A stretch of 64,000 nucleotides of DNA from contig JAJNNQ010000023.1 of the NCBI GenBank assembly GCA_027886175.1, forward strand, positions 9,317,001-9,381,000. Reading direction: 5' to 3'. The position numbers were made by a program, and so were the translations under genes. Positions 22,790-35,206 of this stretch are shown here, in pieces (the first letter of the stretch is position 1; every line of letters begins with the position of its first letter). Under the pieces are notes generated by a model. It searched no databases. It worked only from the letters and a program-made list of their open reading frames with translations, and was not told the origin of the DNA. Origin of the DNA: Phylloscopus collybita (taxonomy: Eukaryota > Chordata > Aves > Passeriformes > Phylloscopidae).

Positions 22790-25700
22790 GTATTCCAGGC
22801 ACTTCATAATATTGTCTAGGAATGAAAAATGGACAGAAAATCATTTTCCCTCACTCCCTCTCCTAGTTTGCTTTGGACATTTAGACACTACATATCTAGC
22901 TAGCCAGGTTTATTTTGCCTTTTGCATGGATTTTTTCCTCCAAGGGCATTCCATTTCTTTCACACAGCAACAGAATGTTGAATAATATTGCATAGATAAT
23001 ATTGTAAACATGCATAAATTACTAGAGAGATTTTATAGCCCAGTGAGACAAGCTGAAATACTATCTTTTAAAATTGGATGGACTTCCAAGTTCATCATGT
23101 CCTTTTGGAGTAAGTGGGTAAATTTTTGTTTTGTAGGTAATACTTGCACAGTAAATGAGGTCATTGACCTGAACCTTGAAGCTGGTGTAATTACGTCTCA
23201 GTTAGAAGCAATGCCTTAATTAAGTGTCAGTGCTAGATCTCCTGGCCTTAGAACCACCCACGTTATGTCTCCTCTCATTGTATCTGCTCCTGGCTTCAAG
23301 AGGGTGTGAAGAGCCCTTTTCACCCAGCAGTTCACTGGGTCTATAGTGTTTTGAGGCTGGCAGGACTCCAGGTGCCCACCAATGCTGCTGGACAGGGGAG
23401 AAAATTAACAAGGGTTTCTTGGGTCAAAATAAAGGCAGGGAGAAATCACTCACCAATTCCCATAACGGGCAAAACACACTTAGCTTGGGGAAATTTGTTA
23501 CAAATCAAATCAGAGTCCTGAGAAACAAAATCAACAAAACACCTCCCATCTGCCCCTCCCTTCTTTCCAGACTTAAATGAACTCCTGATTTTCTCTGCTG
23601 GTGGGAAGGTATCAGAGGCTTAGAAATGGGGGCTGGGGTCTGATCATCACTCATCTTTCTGCTGTTCCTCCCTACAGAGCGAGAGAATTCCCCACACTCT
23701 TCCCTGCTCCAGGGTGGGCTCCTCTCTCCGTGGGGCCACAGGTCCTGCCAGTTCCAGCATGGGCTTCCCACAGGGCAGCTTGGCTTGGGCTCCTCCAGGG
23801 CTGCAAGTGAATGTCTGTGCCACGGGGGACCCAGGGACAGCCTTCCTGAGCATGGTTTTCAGCAGAGGCTGCAGGGGAAGTGTCTGCTCCTGGAGGTGCC
23901 TGGAGCACCTCCTCCCTCTCCTCACTGACCTCCGTGTCTGTAGAGTTGTTTGTCTCCAATATTCTTGCTCCTCTCTCTGGCTGAAGTAGCTGGATTTTTT
24001 TTGTTTCCATTTCTAAATAACTTTGCCCAGAGGCTCTCCCAAGGCTGATGGGCTCAGCCTTGGTCCCCCGCGGAGCCGGCTGGAGTTGGTTCTGTGGGAC
24101 ATGGGGGAAGCTTTCCAGTGAAGGCATCCCTGTAGCCCCCCCGCTGCCCAAACCTGGCCACACAGAGCCAGCACCGTTGTGTGTGTGCACAGTGGAGTTT
24201 CTGGTGAGCTGGGAAGTCTAATAAAGCTCCCTGAGCACTGCATGAAGAAGGCATTAAGCCTGGACCACCAGGTTGGGAATAGTTACGCTGTACTTAAGCT
24301 GTCTTCAGAAGTGCATAGCACTCTGCTCTGAGCCAGCAAAAAGCCTTGAGCACAACTCAGCCAAGGCTTCACAAGCACATCCTCAGAAAGACTGGCTGCT
24401 CACCCCACGTGTCCCTAAGTTCTCTCTTGGACCAGCTGAAACCATCAGCACCCTGTGCCAGAGTCCCGAGGGAACGGGGAGCAGCTTGGGTGTTCAGGGG
24501 AGGGCTGTTCTACCTAACCAGGAACAGCTGAGTGTTGTGGTTTGTATAAACTGTTTGCCATGTATGTGTGGCATGTGGCAGTAAATGAAACACTTACTTT
24601 AAAACTTATTGAAGTTCTTTCAGCAAAAAAATTAATGTGGGGTTGGCTTTTATGCATTGTTTCAAATGAAGCAGAGATTTATACACCTTATTATCCTAAT
24701 TTTTTTCCAGACACTGCCCTGAATATCTCTCATATCTTATGGGAAATCAAATATCAGAGATCACTTTTAATTTCCCATCTATGGTAAGAAAAAAAAAATG
24801 GGTAAGTCTAATGAAGTGGCATGTAGTCAAATGTTCAGACTGTAATCATCCACAAAATATTTAAAGCAATTTGAAAGAAACTTTTCAGACTAGGCAGACT
24901 AGATTCCTCTTACTCCTAAGCTTCTGAGAGATGCCAACAAACTTTAAGGTTAACATTTTCAGTCCTGGGTCCCTGGGATTAGACATCTTGTTCAATAAGA
25001 TGACATCTATGGCAGGAAAAACCTTTGGTTTGAGTTTTTGGATGTAGAAATTCAGTGCTTTCAGTAGGAGACAATGATAATACAGCACACTGAAAAACAG
25101 CAGACGTAGCTTTACTGCTACGTACAAAGTTCTATCTGATCTGGTGAATTTTGTAATTGGTTATAGTAAAGTTTTTTGGTTTGGCTGTTTTTTCAAAAGA
25201 GGTAATAGATGCATATTTTTTTTTAAAATGGGTCATTAGGTATATAACATTCCTAGGTGCTGCAGAAAACTCCATTTCCAAATCTTCTCACTCTACAGTA
25301 ATGAGAAAAAGAGGGGCACTTGGAGTTTTTCACAGACAAGAGAAATCCTAAAGCAAAATAATTGGACTTTAAGCCATATCTTCTGCCAGGGTGGATTTGT
25401 AGGGGCAAAGGGAGGATGGAGAAGGAAGAGCTAAGGCAGCATTACCCTCTTTTCACTTTTTTCCCTCCTCCTGCCTCCCACCAGCATAGGGGATGCTGTC
25501 CCATGCTGGAGTGGTTGAGTCCCCTCCCTCCTTCATTTCAGCTACACATCAGCTGCTGCAGATGTGATAGATGAACATATTAGCTTCAATACAGTCATTT
25601 TATGCCAGTCAAAGATCTTAATCTGCTTGTAAAAATATTAAATATTTTCAGAGATCTCTTTTTCTGTTTCTTACTGCCTAGAATTTTTCTGTATTTGGTA

Positions 25701-26700
25701 CAGTAATCACTTGTCACTGAAGTTTCTCTTTGCCTGTTACATTCTCCCTGAAAGTTGTTCTAATATTGTGATTAAAGTTTGGGTTTTTTACCAAATAGTA
25801 GGTGTTCTGTGAAATAGCACATTTTGTCTTGCAAGTGTAGCTTTGTAGATTTTTTTTTTCACTTTCTGTAAAAACAGAGCAAAACATGGACTTTCATGTT
25901 CATAACTGGGAGAGCATAGAGTTGAATACAGTCTACCAGCATGGTATAGACAGCATGGTCCAACTCCCTTAATTTCAATTGAAAACAAAATATGTTGAAA
26001 AAAATAGCTGTAGCACTGAAAGATAGATCTGAATCATGAGCAGCTCTACTGTATTAAATAGCCATATTACAAATCATCCCCAAATCCCCTCCTTCCTCAG
26101 ATGCTCTTGAGCATCATTTCTGCCATGCCACTTGAAATAAGTAAGTCAAATGTGTTATTTATATCAAAGTATGCCTTTCAGCCTTACTGAACAATTCTAT
26201 AGTTTGTTCTGTAACCCTTGTCCCTCTTCATAGTATTTTGGATTCATATGAGTGTTTCTGCTCTAAATTACTCAAAATAGTTTAGGTTCGGTAAAACAGT
26301 AAATGCTCCTGGCCCTACCTGTGCAAATTGTCCTACTAAGGTCAATAAATTTATCTACTGGTAGAGCTGACAAAAATATTTTAGCAGTTTTTCTGGGGCA
26401 AAAATCGTGACTCATTGGCAGCATAACATTTTATAGATTCCCATCAGCTGAAAAATCTGGCCACTTTGAGCTTTGAAAACAATAAACTATTTTCTTTTAA
26501 TAAAATATTTTTTCTGATCTTTTCAGGGTGATATCTGTTGATTTTTTAACTTAGTGATTTTTTTCATTTTAGAAGTCCTCATTCAATTCTATTATAAAAA
26601 TCCATCCCTCTTTAACCTGCATAAACTGAAATCCCATTTCAATCAAAATTATACTCAGTAAGATGGAACAGAGTATTTAATGTGATTCTGAGCCAGTATT
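22790..26700. other. Gene desert, no gene seen
   Basis: Mostly AT-rich, except a GC-richer patch at 23.6-24.2 kb. That patch carries open frames on both strands; the longest (- strand, 23672-24190) starts at GTG and has no recognisable domain. I treat the patch as noncoding or an unrecognised repeat. Confidence 0.45.
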
Positions 26701-26711
26701 TCTTATTTTTC

Positions 26712-26753
26712 AGCTCACCAAAAATTTTGAAAATGTATTATTTTTGGTGAGCT
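26712..26753. repeat. Perfect inverted repeat, 14-bp arms
   Basis: AGCTCACCAAAAAT at 26712-26725 is exactly mirrored by ATTTTTGGTGAGCT at 26740-26753, with a 14-base AT-rich loop. No target-site duplication or terminal inverted repeat of a known element was recognised. Confidence 0.85.
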
Positions 26754-27929
26754 CAGAGCATATATTTAAATTATTCACCAGAGCTGTTAGGAATGGAAAA
26801 TTTAGATTGTCTCAGAGCTGAAATCAGATGCCAGATCCATGGCTGCAGTAAATCACTGTAGCAGTGCTGATGTCAGGTGAGCTAGGTGGTTTTATGCCAG
26901 CAAGGAATCCATCTCCATTTAAATACTTGGCTCAGTAGAAATGTGTAGGTGGGCTCTTCAGGTGGCTGTGGCTTGGAGCTGAGATCTTGAGAGGAAAGAC
27001 TTTCAAGACAAAAGTGACTGACTTATCTGTGGCACTAATGTGTGATGCCTGTGTTTGAGTACTGAGTATTGGTATAAATTCTGTGTGCATGGCCAGTATT
27101 ACCTGAGTTCCCTTCCACACTCCTTCACTAGAAATATTCAATGTTGCATAGCTTCCAAGTCTTTCTACGTGCTGTTGATTAGCATTTCACCAGGATCACT
27201 AAGCAATTGGACTGTCCGTCACTATTGGGGCAAAAGAATCTTTTATTTCTTTCTCAAATTATTTTGCTTTTCCTCAGTGGTGTCCATAGCAACCCATACT
27301 GGTAGTGATGAGTCCCTGATTCTGCTGCAGGCTTTCCACAGCAGTGACTTGCCAGGAACGGCAGGTGACCGGCGTTGTGAGGCTGCTGGGGGACACGAAG
27401 CCACGCTGGTGCTGCTGAGCAATGGGAGGTGTCTTTCCACACATGGCAGGTCAGTTGTAGTAAATGGTGTGGCTGATTTCTGGTCACACTGACATCTTCC
27501 CTTACTGAACACAGTGATGGGAATCCTACCCTGGAAGGTCTTTTGCCTGAAGTGTCTTTACAGAATGTGTCAGTGCACACATTTCTCTGCACATCTGTAA
27601 CTATTTCCATGAGTATGAGGTTGCTGCTCCAAGCTGCAAAGGGGGGACAAGGAAAGAAGTCTGTCCCTTAATCTTCTCAGTCATCTCTCCTTGTTTTAAC
27701 CTTTTTGTCTAAGTAAAAGACATCTCGAGAAATGCGTGATCTGCAATACAGACTATCTCTGCTGCAGACTTGAGATCAGAACCAACAATCTAATGTCATG
27801 CTCAAATAAGAATGACTTCATTACCTAGACTGAAGCTGGCAAGGAAGACAAAATGCTCTGTTGTGGTCTCTTGTGCCTTAACCTAACAAGTCTTGGACTT
27901 AGTAAGAGTTGGCTTTATATCACAATGTG
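26754..27929. other. Gene desert, nothing recognised
   Basis: A chance open frame (27055-27492, +) has no recognisable domain; no repeat family recognised. Confidence 0.45.
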
Positions 27930-28050
27930 CATAAAGCAGGGACCAGATTCAGTGACCTTTCTTCGTGCAAGCAATTCTTGCTCACATATGTAATCAATGG
28001 GATGGTTTGCTTAGGTAAAGTTTCTCTGCATGTGTAAAAGTGGAAAGGAC
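27930..28050. repeat. Ancient sauropsid interspersed repeat fragment (tentative)
   Basis: The phrase pattern TTGCTCACATATGTAATCAA followed by GGGATGG and AAAGTTTCTCTGCATGTGTAA resembles a diverged interspersed repeat widespread in reptile and bird genomes. The family name cannot be given without a library search. Confidence 0.3.
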
Positions 28051-29586
28051 CTGGACAAAATTCCACAGTTTTTCTTTCTCTGACTCATACTTGTCTCTGG
28101 ATTTGTGCTGTGTGTGTATTGGCACTACCATTGCATCCAAGCCCCAAGTACATCTCTGCAGCTCTTTAGGCTGTATTTTGATTGCCAGACATCCTGCATT
28201 TCTCATGCACACATAGAAGGATCTGCCTTTTGGAAGCAAGAAGTCTTGACCAAATGTCTGTTGCATGAAAGGAAAATGATTTGGGCTCTCTGAAATTCCC
28301 CTGCCATCTTAATTTTGCTGGTGGTGTGTCAGTTCTGGTGTTCCGTGTCATTTCTTCCAGGACAGCTTTGCCCTGAAGCCCTGGAGTGAGGGTCCCAGCT
28401 GAGCTGGGGCCAAGCACAATGAAGGTTGTATGAACAGATGGACAGGCCTGCAGTCAACAGAGCATGCCTGAGTGTGAGAGCAGAACTCACAGGTGGGAAT
28501 GGCCAAATGTCTGTCTGTACTGTGGTTAGGGGGAGATACCATTGCTAATTCTGCTCTGGGCTGACTTAACTGAAAAAAGGAATTCTTCCCTCACCACATA
28601 AGGAGAGGTTTTGGCCTGTTGGAATTGCCTGGGTGGTGCAAAGGAAGGTGGGGTGTAGAGAGACATTCTAATTAAGTCTCTATCCCCTTTTGTTCATATC
28701 TTTTTAGGAAAGCCCCCATGGAATAGACCAAAATAAGCTCCTACCCCTAGCTGAATAAGTTGTCAGGGTGCAGAACTATATTCTGCAGACTTATGCATGT
28801 GTAAGGGGTGTGTAACATTTTTGTCTGAATGGAGCCCTATGTTCTCATAATTTATAGTAAGTAATCTTATTTGCAAAGCATGCCCTTACAGTTTTAAAAA
28901 ACAAGTTAATTGACTTGCATAAAAATCAAACATGTCAAAGTTTTCCATCTCGACACAAACACCACATTGAGCAGCACATTGCTACAATAGCCATGATGCA
29001 GTCTGAGCTACCTATTGAGATGTTTCATAAACCAAAATGGAATCTTTAAAAGTTTGTCAGTTTTGCATACCTCTGAGTTTCTGAATTTAGGAGTCCATTA
29101 CTCGACTAATTATACAATGTTTTATTTTTTTCCTTGTGTAAATAAACAAACTTGTGTCTGAATTTTGGCAAGGGGCACTAGAAGCCAATTAGAAGGTGTT
29201 CCCAATGTATTACAGTATTACAAACAAGATGCCTTTTCTTAGAAAGGCGAACACCATGTTTCTTTTAATGAGTGTGAAAATATACCAGTTGCTTAATCAC
29301 TAGCAACTTATAGTTATAAGCATAAGTGAGTCCTTTCTCAGGAATGAAAAACATAGCTTAGTTTCTTTACTAACAGATGACATTTTAATTTAAGGCTCCA
29401 GTTTTTGTCTGGAAGGGCTAAAATATCTGAATTATTTGAGAGAGAAATAGAGGATAGAGGGGAGGTATGAGAGAGCAGGCAGGATTTTCTTTGAGTAGAC
29501 TTCACCCCATGCTCCTCTGAGTGGTGAGAGGAGTATGTGTCCCCTCAGGCTGTGTCTGCAATGCCATCTGAGGTACTGTGCCATGT
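28051..29586. other. Gene desert, no gene seen
   Basis: AT-rich; only short random frames on either strand and no recognised repeat or RNA gene. Confidence 0.5.
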
Positions 29587-30168
29587 CTAGCATGAAACTG
29601 GATCCAAGACTAAAGCACCATGACTTATGTAAGAGTAAAATATTCTTTCTGCATGTTTTAGGTCTGGGTTGGAGCAGCATCCCCAGCAGAGCGAGCCCAA
29701 GGAAGGATGGTGGCTCAGCTGTAGTTGCTTCCCATGGTCCTCTTCTGGGTGAAAAAGAGGAATACAGCCTGGAGTTACTTTGAAAGGATAAAGCATCCTC
29801 CTGTGCAGCCCAGGGAAGTCACAATATGCTCGTTGTGAAGCAACAAAAATATTAAGCTGGATAAGAGGCTGGATAGAACAAATAGCTCCATATAGAGACC
29901 CTTTATCCTTGTTTTCCTTGAAATGTTTGTCTAGAAACATAAAGATCACTTGATTTATGACTTGTTCAACAAGCTCCAAATCAGATGGTGTTGCATTCAG
30001 AGCAGTGAATCTGTCAGCCTGGCTGACACTGCAGCCAGTGGAGTGCTGCAAATTCCACACAACACATCCCCAGCTGCTGCTCACTGGGGTTGTGGCAGAA
30101 GTGTGGTGCTTGTGAGCAGATAGAAGTGTGGAAGGATCTGAACCATCACAATTTTTAATCCTTCTCAT
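29587..30168 (-). other. 193-codon ATG open frame, coding status doubtful
   Basis: On the - strand an ATG at 30166-30168 opens a frame to 29587 in AT-rich DNA. The product is not low-complexity (it contains stretches such as LELVEQVINQVIFMFLDKHF) but matches no family I recognise. A frame this long is unusual at this base composition, yet one per 64 kb by chance is possible. No promoter, splice sites or conserved domain support it. It could be a chance frame or a decayed repeat. Confidence 0.15.
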
Positions 30169-30399
30169 AAAAATAAAATAAGCTTTGGGAAAGTTCTCCA
30201 CTGTTACTTAAAAATAGAAGAAGGAGTGTTAGTGGTTTTATATGGATTATATAAATTACTAGTTTATTAGAAAAAGGGATAAATTTTAAAAGAAAATTTC
30301 CCTCGAAGGGAACGTTTAACTTCTTTGCGTTGCTTTGTGGATATTTTCTTTTACATTTAAAAATAATTAAATCTTTTAAAGACAAAATTTTCTCTTTCC

Positions 30400-30400
30400 T

Positions 30401-30433
<33 letters not shown>

Positions 30434-30450
30434 CGTGTGTGTGTGTGTGT
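30400..30450. repeat. Poly-T plus (GT)n compound microsatellite
   Basis: A 23-T run is followed by about 14 GT dinucleotides with one GC interruption. Confidence 0.95.
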
Positions 30451-31364
30451 GCATGTATGTCAAATAATTCTGTCCCTGCTTCAGAGCTCCCCAGCTTCTT
30501 GTGAGCCTTCCTCAGTGCTGCTCAGCCCTGAGGCATGAGCTGGAGCTCAGTGAGTTACTGTGCCTGGCTTTGGCCAGGGTCTGTGCAGGTACTCTTAATT
30601 CAAGGCAGGGCAATGCTGACTTAGCCAGAAAACCAAGCACAGGAGGTTTAATCCAAAGCCAGCTCCACTGCCCAGCTTTAGTTGTGCCAGGTACATGAGT
30701 TAGATTCCTAAGTTAGCAGTTTGTGTCCCGGGTTCCAGGGGAGCATTCAGAGAAGCAGAGCACAGTTCTCAGCCTATTTATTCTAAAGCACCATCAGAAT
30801 TTTCACACAGGCATTATAATAACAGCAAAAGTAGCTCAGGAGTCCCTGAAAGGTAAGGAAGAAGAAAAGGAAGAAAATGTAGAAAATTGCCTCTTCGGCT
30901 GTGATTTTTTTATGGAAAGTCAGTCAAAAAATTGGGCTATTTTTTCCTTTTGCTAATGCATCTCAAAATGTTCAGGTTCTGAAAAAAATGTGAGGCTTTG
31001 ATTGGGTAGAAAACCTTCTGTTAAAACCAGGAAAAAATCAGGTTTGCTTGTAAAAATTCTTTGGATTTCAGTACCCAAAAGTGGAGGGGAAGAACTTTGT
31101 TCAAAACTAAAACATTTCAGCTTTCTGTCCTTGAAAACCAAAAAGTTGTCATTGAATTTTTTGTGGTGAAAGTAATAGTTTCTAATCTAGTTCTGAGATT
31201 TTCCAGGACATTTAGGGAATAGCAAGCTGTGTTCTGGATGGGGACACAGAAGGCCTGTTCTCAGCTTTGTCAGAGGTTTCTGACAATCTCTTTGGGTATG
31301 TCCACGTGCCCTGATAGAGGTATGTGGAGCTCTGCTGGAGTCAGTTATGTCTGGTTTGGTAGAA
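30451..31364. other. Gene desert, nothing recognised
   Basis: No coding or repeat signal beyond short random frames. Confidence 0.5.
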
Positions 31365-31440
31365 AATAGTCACTTAATGCTTTTCTTCCTCAGTTTTTCT
31401 TCTGTAAAATAGGAATGATATCATTGACCTCTTTTCTCTC
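31365..31440 (-). repeat. MIR/L2-like ancient repeat fragment
   Basis: The series CACTTAATGC, CTTCCTCAGTTTTTCTTCTG and TAAAATAGGAATGATA follows the classic reverse-strand MIR/L2 phrase (cacttaa...cctcagttt...tctgtaaaatggggataata). It is a heavily diverged fossil. Confidence 0.6.
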
Positions 31441-32044
31441 CTCAGTGTGTTGGTGCTCTCTGACAGGGTCTGTGTCTCTGGGCAAACGAGGTCCTGTTTG
31501 TAACTGCAGAGACATGGCTGTTAAAGGCTCCTAGTAGTACTGCTAAGGAAAGAATATCTGTCTAAATACACCCTTTTATTCAGGTTTTTTTAAAGCATTT
31601 TGCTTTACTAGGAAAGATCCTCAACCAGTTTAAATTTGGAAGGTGTCCACCAACGTGAGAGTAGCGCTACTAACTTACACCAACTGAGGAGCTCGGCCCC
31701 AAAGTGTGCTTGGGGGAAAAAAGTAACCTTTTGGTGTAGGAATCCTTTTGTTAATACAATTAGCATATTTTGTGTTTACAGCATTTTTAAAAGTTCTGTT
31801 AAAAATAAATTCCTGAAGTCCTGGGTAAATAAATACTGTACAGAAGAGTCCTCTGTAGCCACAAAGGTGCCAAAAATTATCAGTAATCCTCAGTCAGATG
31901 GAATGTACAGTTGGCAAGGGGATGGCAGGAAGAAGTCCTCACCAGTTCTGCTTCATATTCCCATACAATGAGAGATGCCAAGTTTTTCTGTTAGTGTCTG
32001 TGATGCTGTTGAAGATGGGAATGTTTGTCATTACAGAGACCTTG

Positions 32045-32086
32045 TTTTGGTTAAATAACCAGTGAATTTTGGTTAAATAACCGGTT
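32045..32086 (+). promoter_or_regulatory. Duplicated GGTTAAATAACC with GRHL-type site
   Basis: TTTTGGTTAAATAACC occurs twice, 25 bases apart (about 32045-32060 and 32068-32083). The second copy runs into AACCGGTT (32079-32086), a perfect Grainyhead-like site. The GGTTAAATAACC unit resembles an HNF1-type half-site arrangement. Confidence 0.4.
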
Positions 32087-32099
32087 CAGTTGCATATTT

Positions 32100-32700
32100 T
32101 TCCATCACTAGACGTCAATTTCACATGAGCTGCTTTATTTTGTTAATGAAATTTGACCTTCATTTCTTCTCCCTCTGCATTTAACTCAGTTTAGGTCAAA
32201 ATATATACTATGCAAATGAAGAACCACAAGTCCAGCCCACTAGTGATGTGGTTTTAAAGTCATGAATAAAAATAAAAATTATTTACAGGCTAGTCTGGGG
32301 CAATACATGCCTTGAAAACTGACATCCAGGATCCTGGCAGCTGACGTATGTATTTATTTAGGCTTTTACACTGCCAGGATTTATAATTGGGGGTGGGGGT
32401 GTTTTTTTGGAAAGTGACTGGTGATTTTAAAGGCCTTTATTCTGAGTGACGAAATTCAGACAAATGAAACTGGCATGTGCTCCCTGCTGTCTGAAACATG
32501 GCTTTGTTTGAGGCCTGGGTAGTAAAACTTCAAGCCCTTGAGGAACCCCCAATCACTTGTCAATGCTGTGTATCTTGGCCCCTGGGCACATTGCATATAA
32601 GTGGATAATGGGCCAAGAGCTGTTTTTATTTAAAACTGTGGAATTGCTGCTTGGTTCAACAGGAACTACACCTGTTCAGCTAAAGGCAAACTTTGACCCA
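32100..32700. promoter_or_regulatory. Candidate conserved enhancer block
   Basis: No open frame. It carries a perfect POU octamer (ATGCAAAT, 32210-32217), TTTAGGTCAAAAT nuclear-receptor-like sites, CACTAGTGATGTGG, CAATCACTTGTCAA and CpG-containing GACGTCAA. The block sits in the 31.98-34.79 kb interval, which lacks even chance open frames of 60 codons. Enhancer identity is inferred from appearance. Confidence 0.3.
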
Positions 32701-35180
32701 GGCATTGAAATTTAAAGATGCTGCTGCATCAGGGCACAGCCACCCCGAGCAATCACAGCCTCAGCACTGTCTTGTCTCAAAAGTGCTGCACCAACACCAG
32801 GCACACCATGAAGATGAAATCACAGAGTAGAAAGAAAGTGGGAAATCTGCTCAAGCTGAGGTTCTCCAGTCAGTTTGACTGGATCCAGCCCTAATAAATA
32901 CCCTCCTTAAGTGTTCCACCATAGACCTCTGCGATGGCATCGCTCTGCGCCAACAGAAAAGTCAGAAACACTTTGTGGCTAAGAAAAAACATCTGCTGAA
33001 AAGTTTAGTAGCTTAATTGCAGAGTGTGTAGAAATGTTTAATAGCCAGAAGAGCAGAGCTGTAGGAGTGACTGTGCCTGCGTAGCACTTGAATCTTTTCA
33101 ATTAGCCCTGAAGGTAGACGTCTGAGAACAGAAAAATTAAGAGACTGAAAAGATTTGCCATCAATGCCATGATTAAGCCCCATTCATACTCAATTCCTCA
33201 GTGTTTTCCAGACCCCAAAAACATAAAGGCAAAGCCTAAACTATTTAAGGGCTGATGCAGCTCCAAATTAAATTAATATCTACATTAGAGCAGCTACTAC
33301 TGTGACTGTCAAAAATTAGCTTTACCCCAGAGAGAAGGTACAAAGGAAACAATGGAAGGTCTTCTGCATGAAACCCTGAAATCAGATCCTAACAGGCACA
33401 CAGAGCTGTGCAGATGTAACACAATCTAACCTTTTCATGTTTAGACTAAAGCACTTTCATTTAACATTACACTTAACGGAACAGCTTTAAACCAGCCACA
33501 AAGAAGTGACCTGGCATGTTTTGACTATAATAAGCATTGATTCCATGCCTATAAATTTTATAGTTGAATCAATTATACTCTTTCTTTATAGGATTAAGGA
33601 AAATGTTCCATTTCAAACGGAATTTTTCTTTTTTATTCTCATGACAAAGAGGAACTGAAGAGAGAAAAAAGAAAAACAAGTGAGCAATGCTAAAATTATT
33701 AAGAAAGTGCCTAGAATATTTTTCTGCTAGAATAAAAGCTGTCTAGATAGACTATCTCAGCTTGTGGAAAGATCCACAAGCACTGAAAATATTTCTAATT
33801 TCCCATAAAAAGAGAAAATCCCAGCTGTGGTCTATCAGTTCTTAGAGCAGTTAGGAGCTGACACTCAGATCTCGGTGCAGATGGGCCTGTGCTATCAGAC
33901 TCAGCACTGACAAGAAGGGACACGCTTTTCCATCAGAAACAGGATCCTGGGCTTTGGGGAAAGCTCAGTTAAATTTTCATCTCTGCCACAAGCTTCTTTG
34001 GGCAGCTCTTCTTTCCTCTGAAATGGTCAGGCCTGGTACTGTGTTTTCATAAAGTGCCCAGTCAGATGGGACTTTGAGTCTTTGGTGGGACTGAACACAG
34101 AGCCTATTGACCAGTAACTGATACAGTTAAATTACCTCTGTGAAGTGCAGTGTTCTCAATACTTGTGGCATGTTGAGTGGTGAAGTTGCAAAGTCAGGTA
34201 GTAGGGAAAAGTTCTGAAAACCTTTGGTTGAAGTTGCATGGAGGTTTTGGAGTACTTTTTCAAATTCCTGATCATGTTACTATTATAGAGCAGCCATAAT
34301 TCTAGACATTTGCAGAGGAATCACTAAGATACCAAAGCCTGTTGTTAGTCAGAGGTCACAGAGCAAGAAAAGGTCAGAAAAGAAGCTCTTCCCATTGAGC
34401 CACATCCCACAGTGGAGTGAAAATGCCCACTTCACCATGCTGAAGAGAGATTATGAAGCAGCTTGTGACAGATATCAACAACACAAACCAGAACTCTTCA
34501 GAGTCTCCAAAACTGACAAATTTGTGTACTGCAAGAGTCTTTATTTACAAGGGCTCTGAGTGAGGTACCAGTCCAAAAGTGCTAAAGACTGCATCATGTG
34601 TATGGATTGAAATAATATCCTTCATTTGTTAAAAAGCAACTAGGACACAAGGTATTCCCAAAAGTTTGGGGTGCATGTTACAATATGTGTTCCTATGAAT
34701 CCACACAAAACTTAGCTGCAAGCCAGTAAAATCTAATGTGTGACCCCCCAAAAAATTACAGTGAACTGTAAATTTTCTGGGTAAATCTGGTCTGGATGGA
34801 CACCTCAGAGAAGCTGTACCAAGAGGAGAGAAACCCTTGGCTTTGCCCTGTAGGCAACATTTTCACAGTGAAAAGAGGAGTTGCACAGACCATGCTGTCA
34901 GAGGACAGCAAAGCATCCTGGCCCAGAGCACATCACTCCACCATGGGAGGGATCCTCTGGATCAACAGTGATCACACAGGAGAAAAGGAGCCTCTGGCTG
35001 CTCCTTTGCACTTCCTGAAGGTCAAGGCCTGGGGCAAACACACCCTTTTTAAGTGACGAAATGCAGATCAGGGTGCACTAATTTATGATGTTTGATTTTA
35101 TAGCTTTAAATTACACCTTTTTTCCCCACCAGAGTTACTCTAAGTATCTGACAAAATAGTGCCCAAGCAAATTTACATAA
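32701..35180. other. Gene desert, no gene or clear repeat
   Basis: AT-rich and almost free of open frames. Several patches look constrained (for example around 32.93 kb, CGATGGCATCGCTCTGCGCC, with unusual CpG retention), but none can be assigned a function. Confidence 0.45.
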
Positions 35181-35183
35181 AGT

Positions 35184-35206
35184 GGGGGATGAGGGGAGGG
35201 GAGGGG
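35184..35206 (+). other. Canonical G-quadruplex motif
   Basis: G tracts of 5, 4, 4 and 4 bases are separated by loops ATGA, A and A. This is a second strong quadruplex-forming pattern in the NOG desert, on the same strand as the first at 9.08 kb. Confidence 0.7.

Noticed and set aside
23672..24190. 172-codon open frame on the - strand in a GC-richer patch
   Set aside because: Begins at GTG, overlaps frames on the other strand, and has no recognisable domain.
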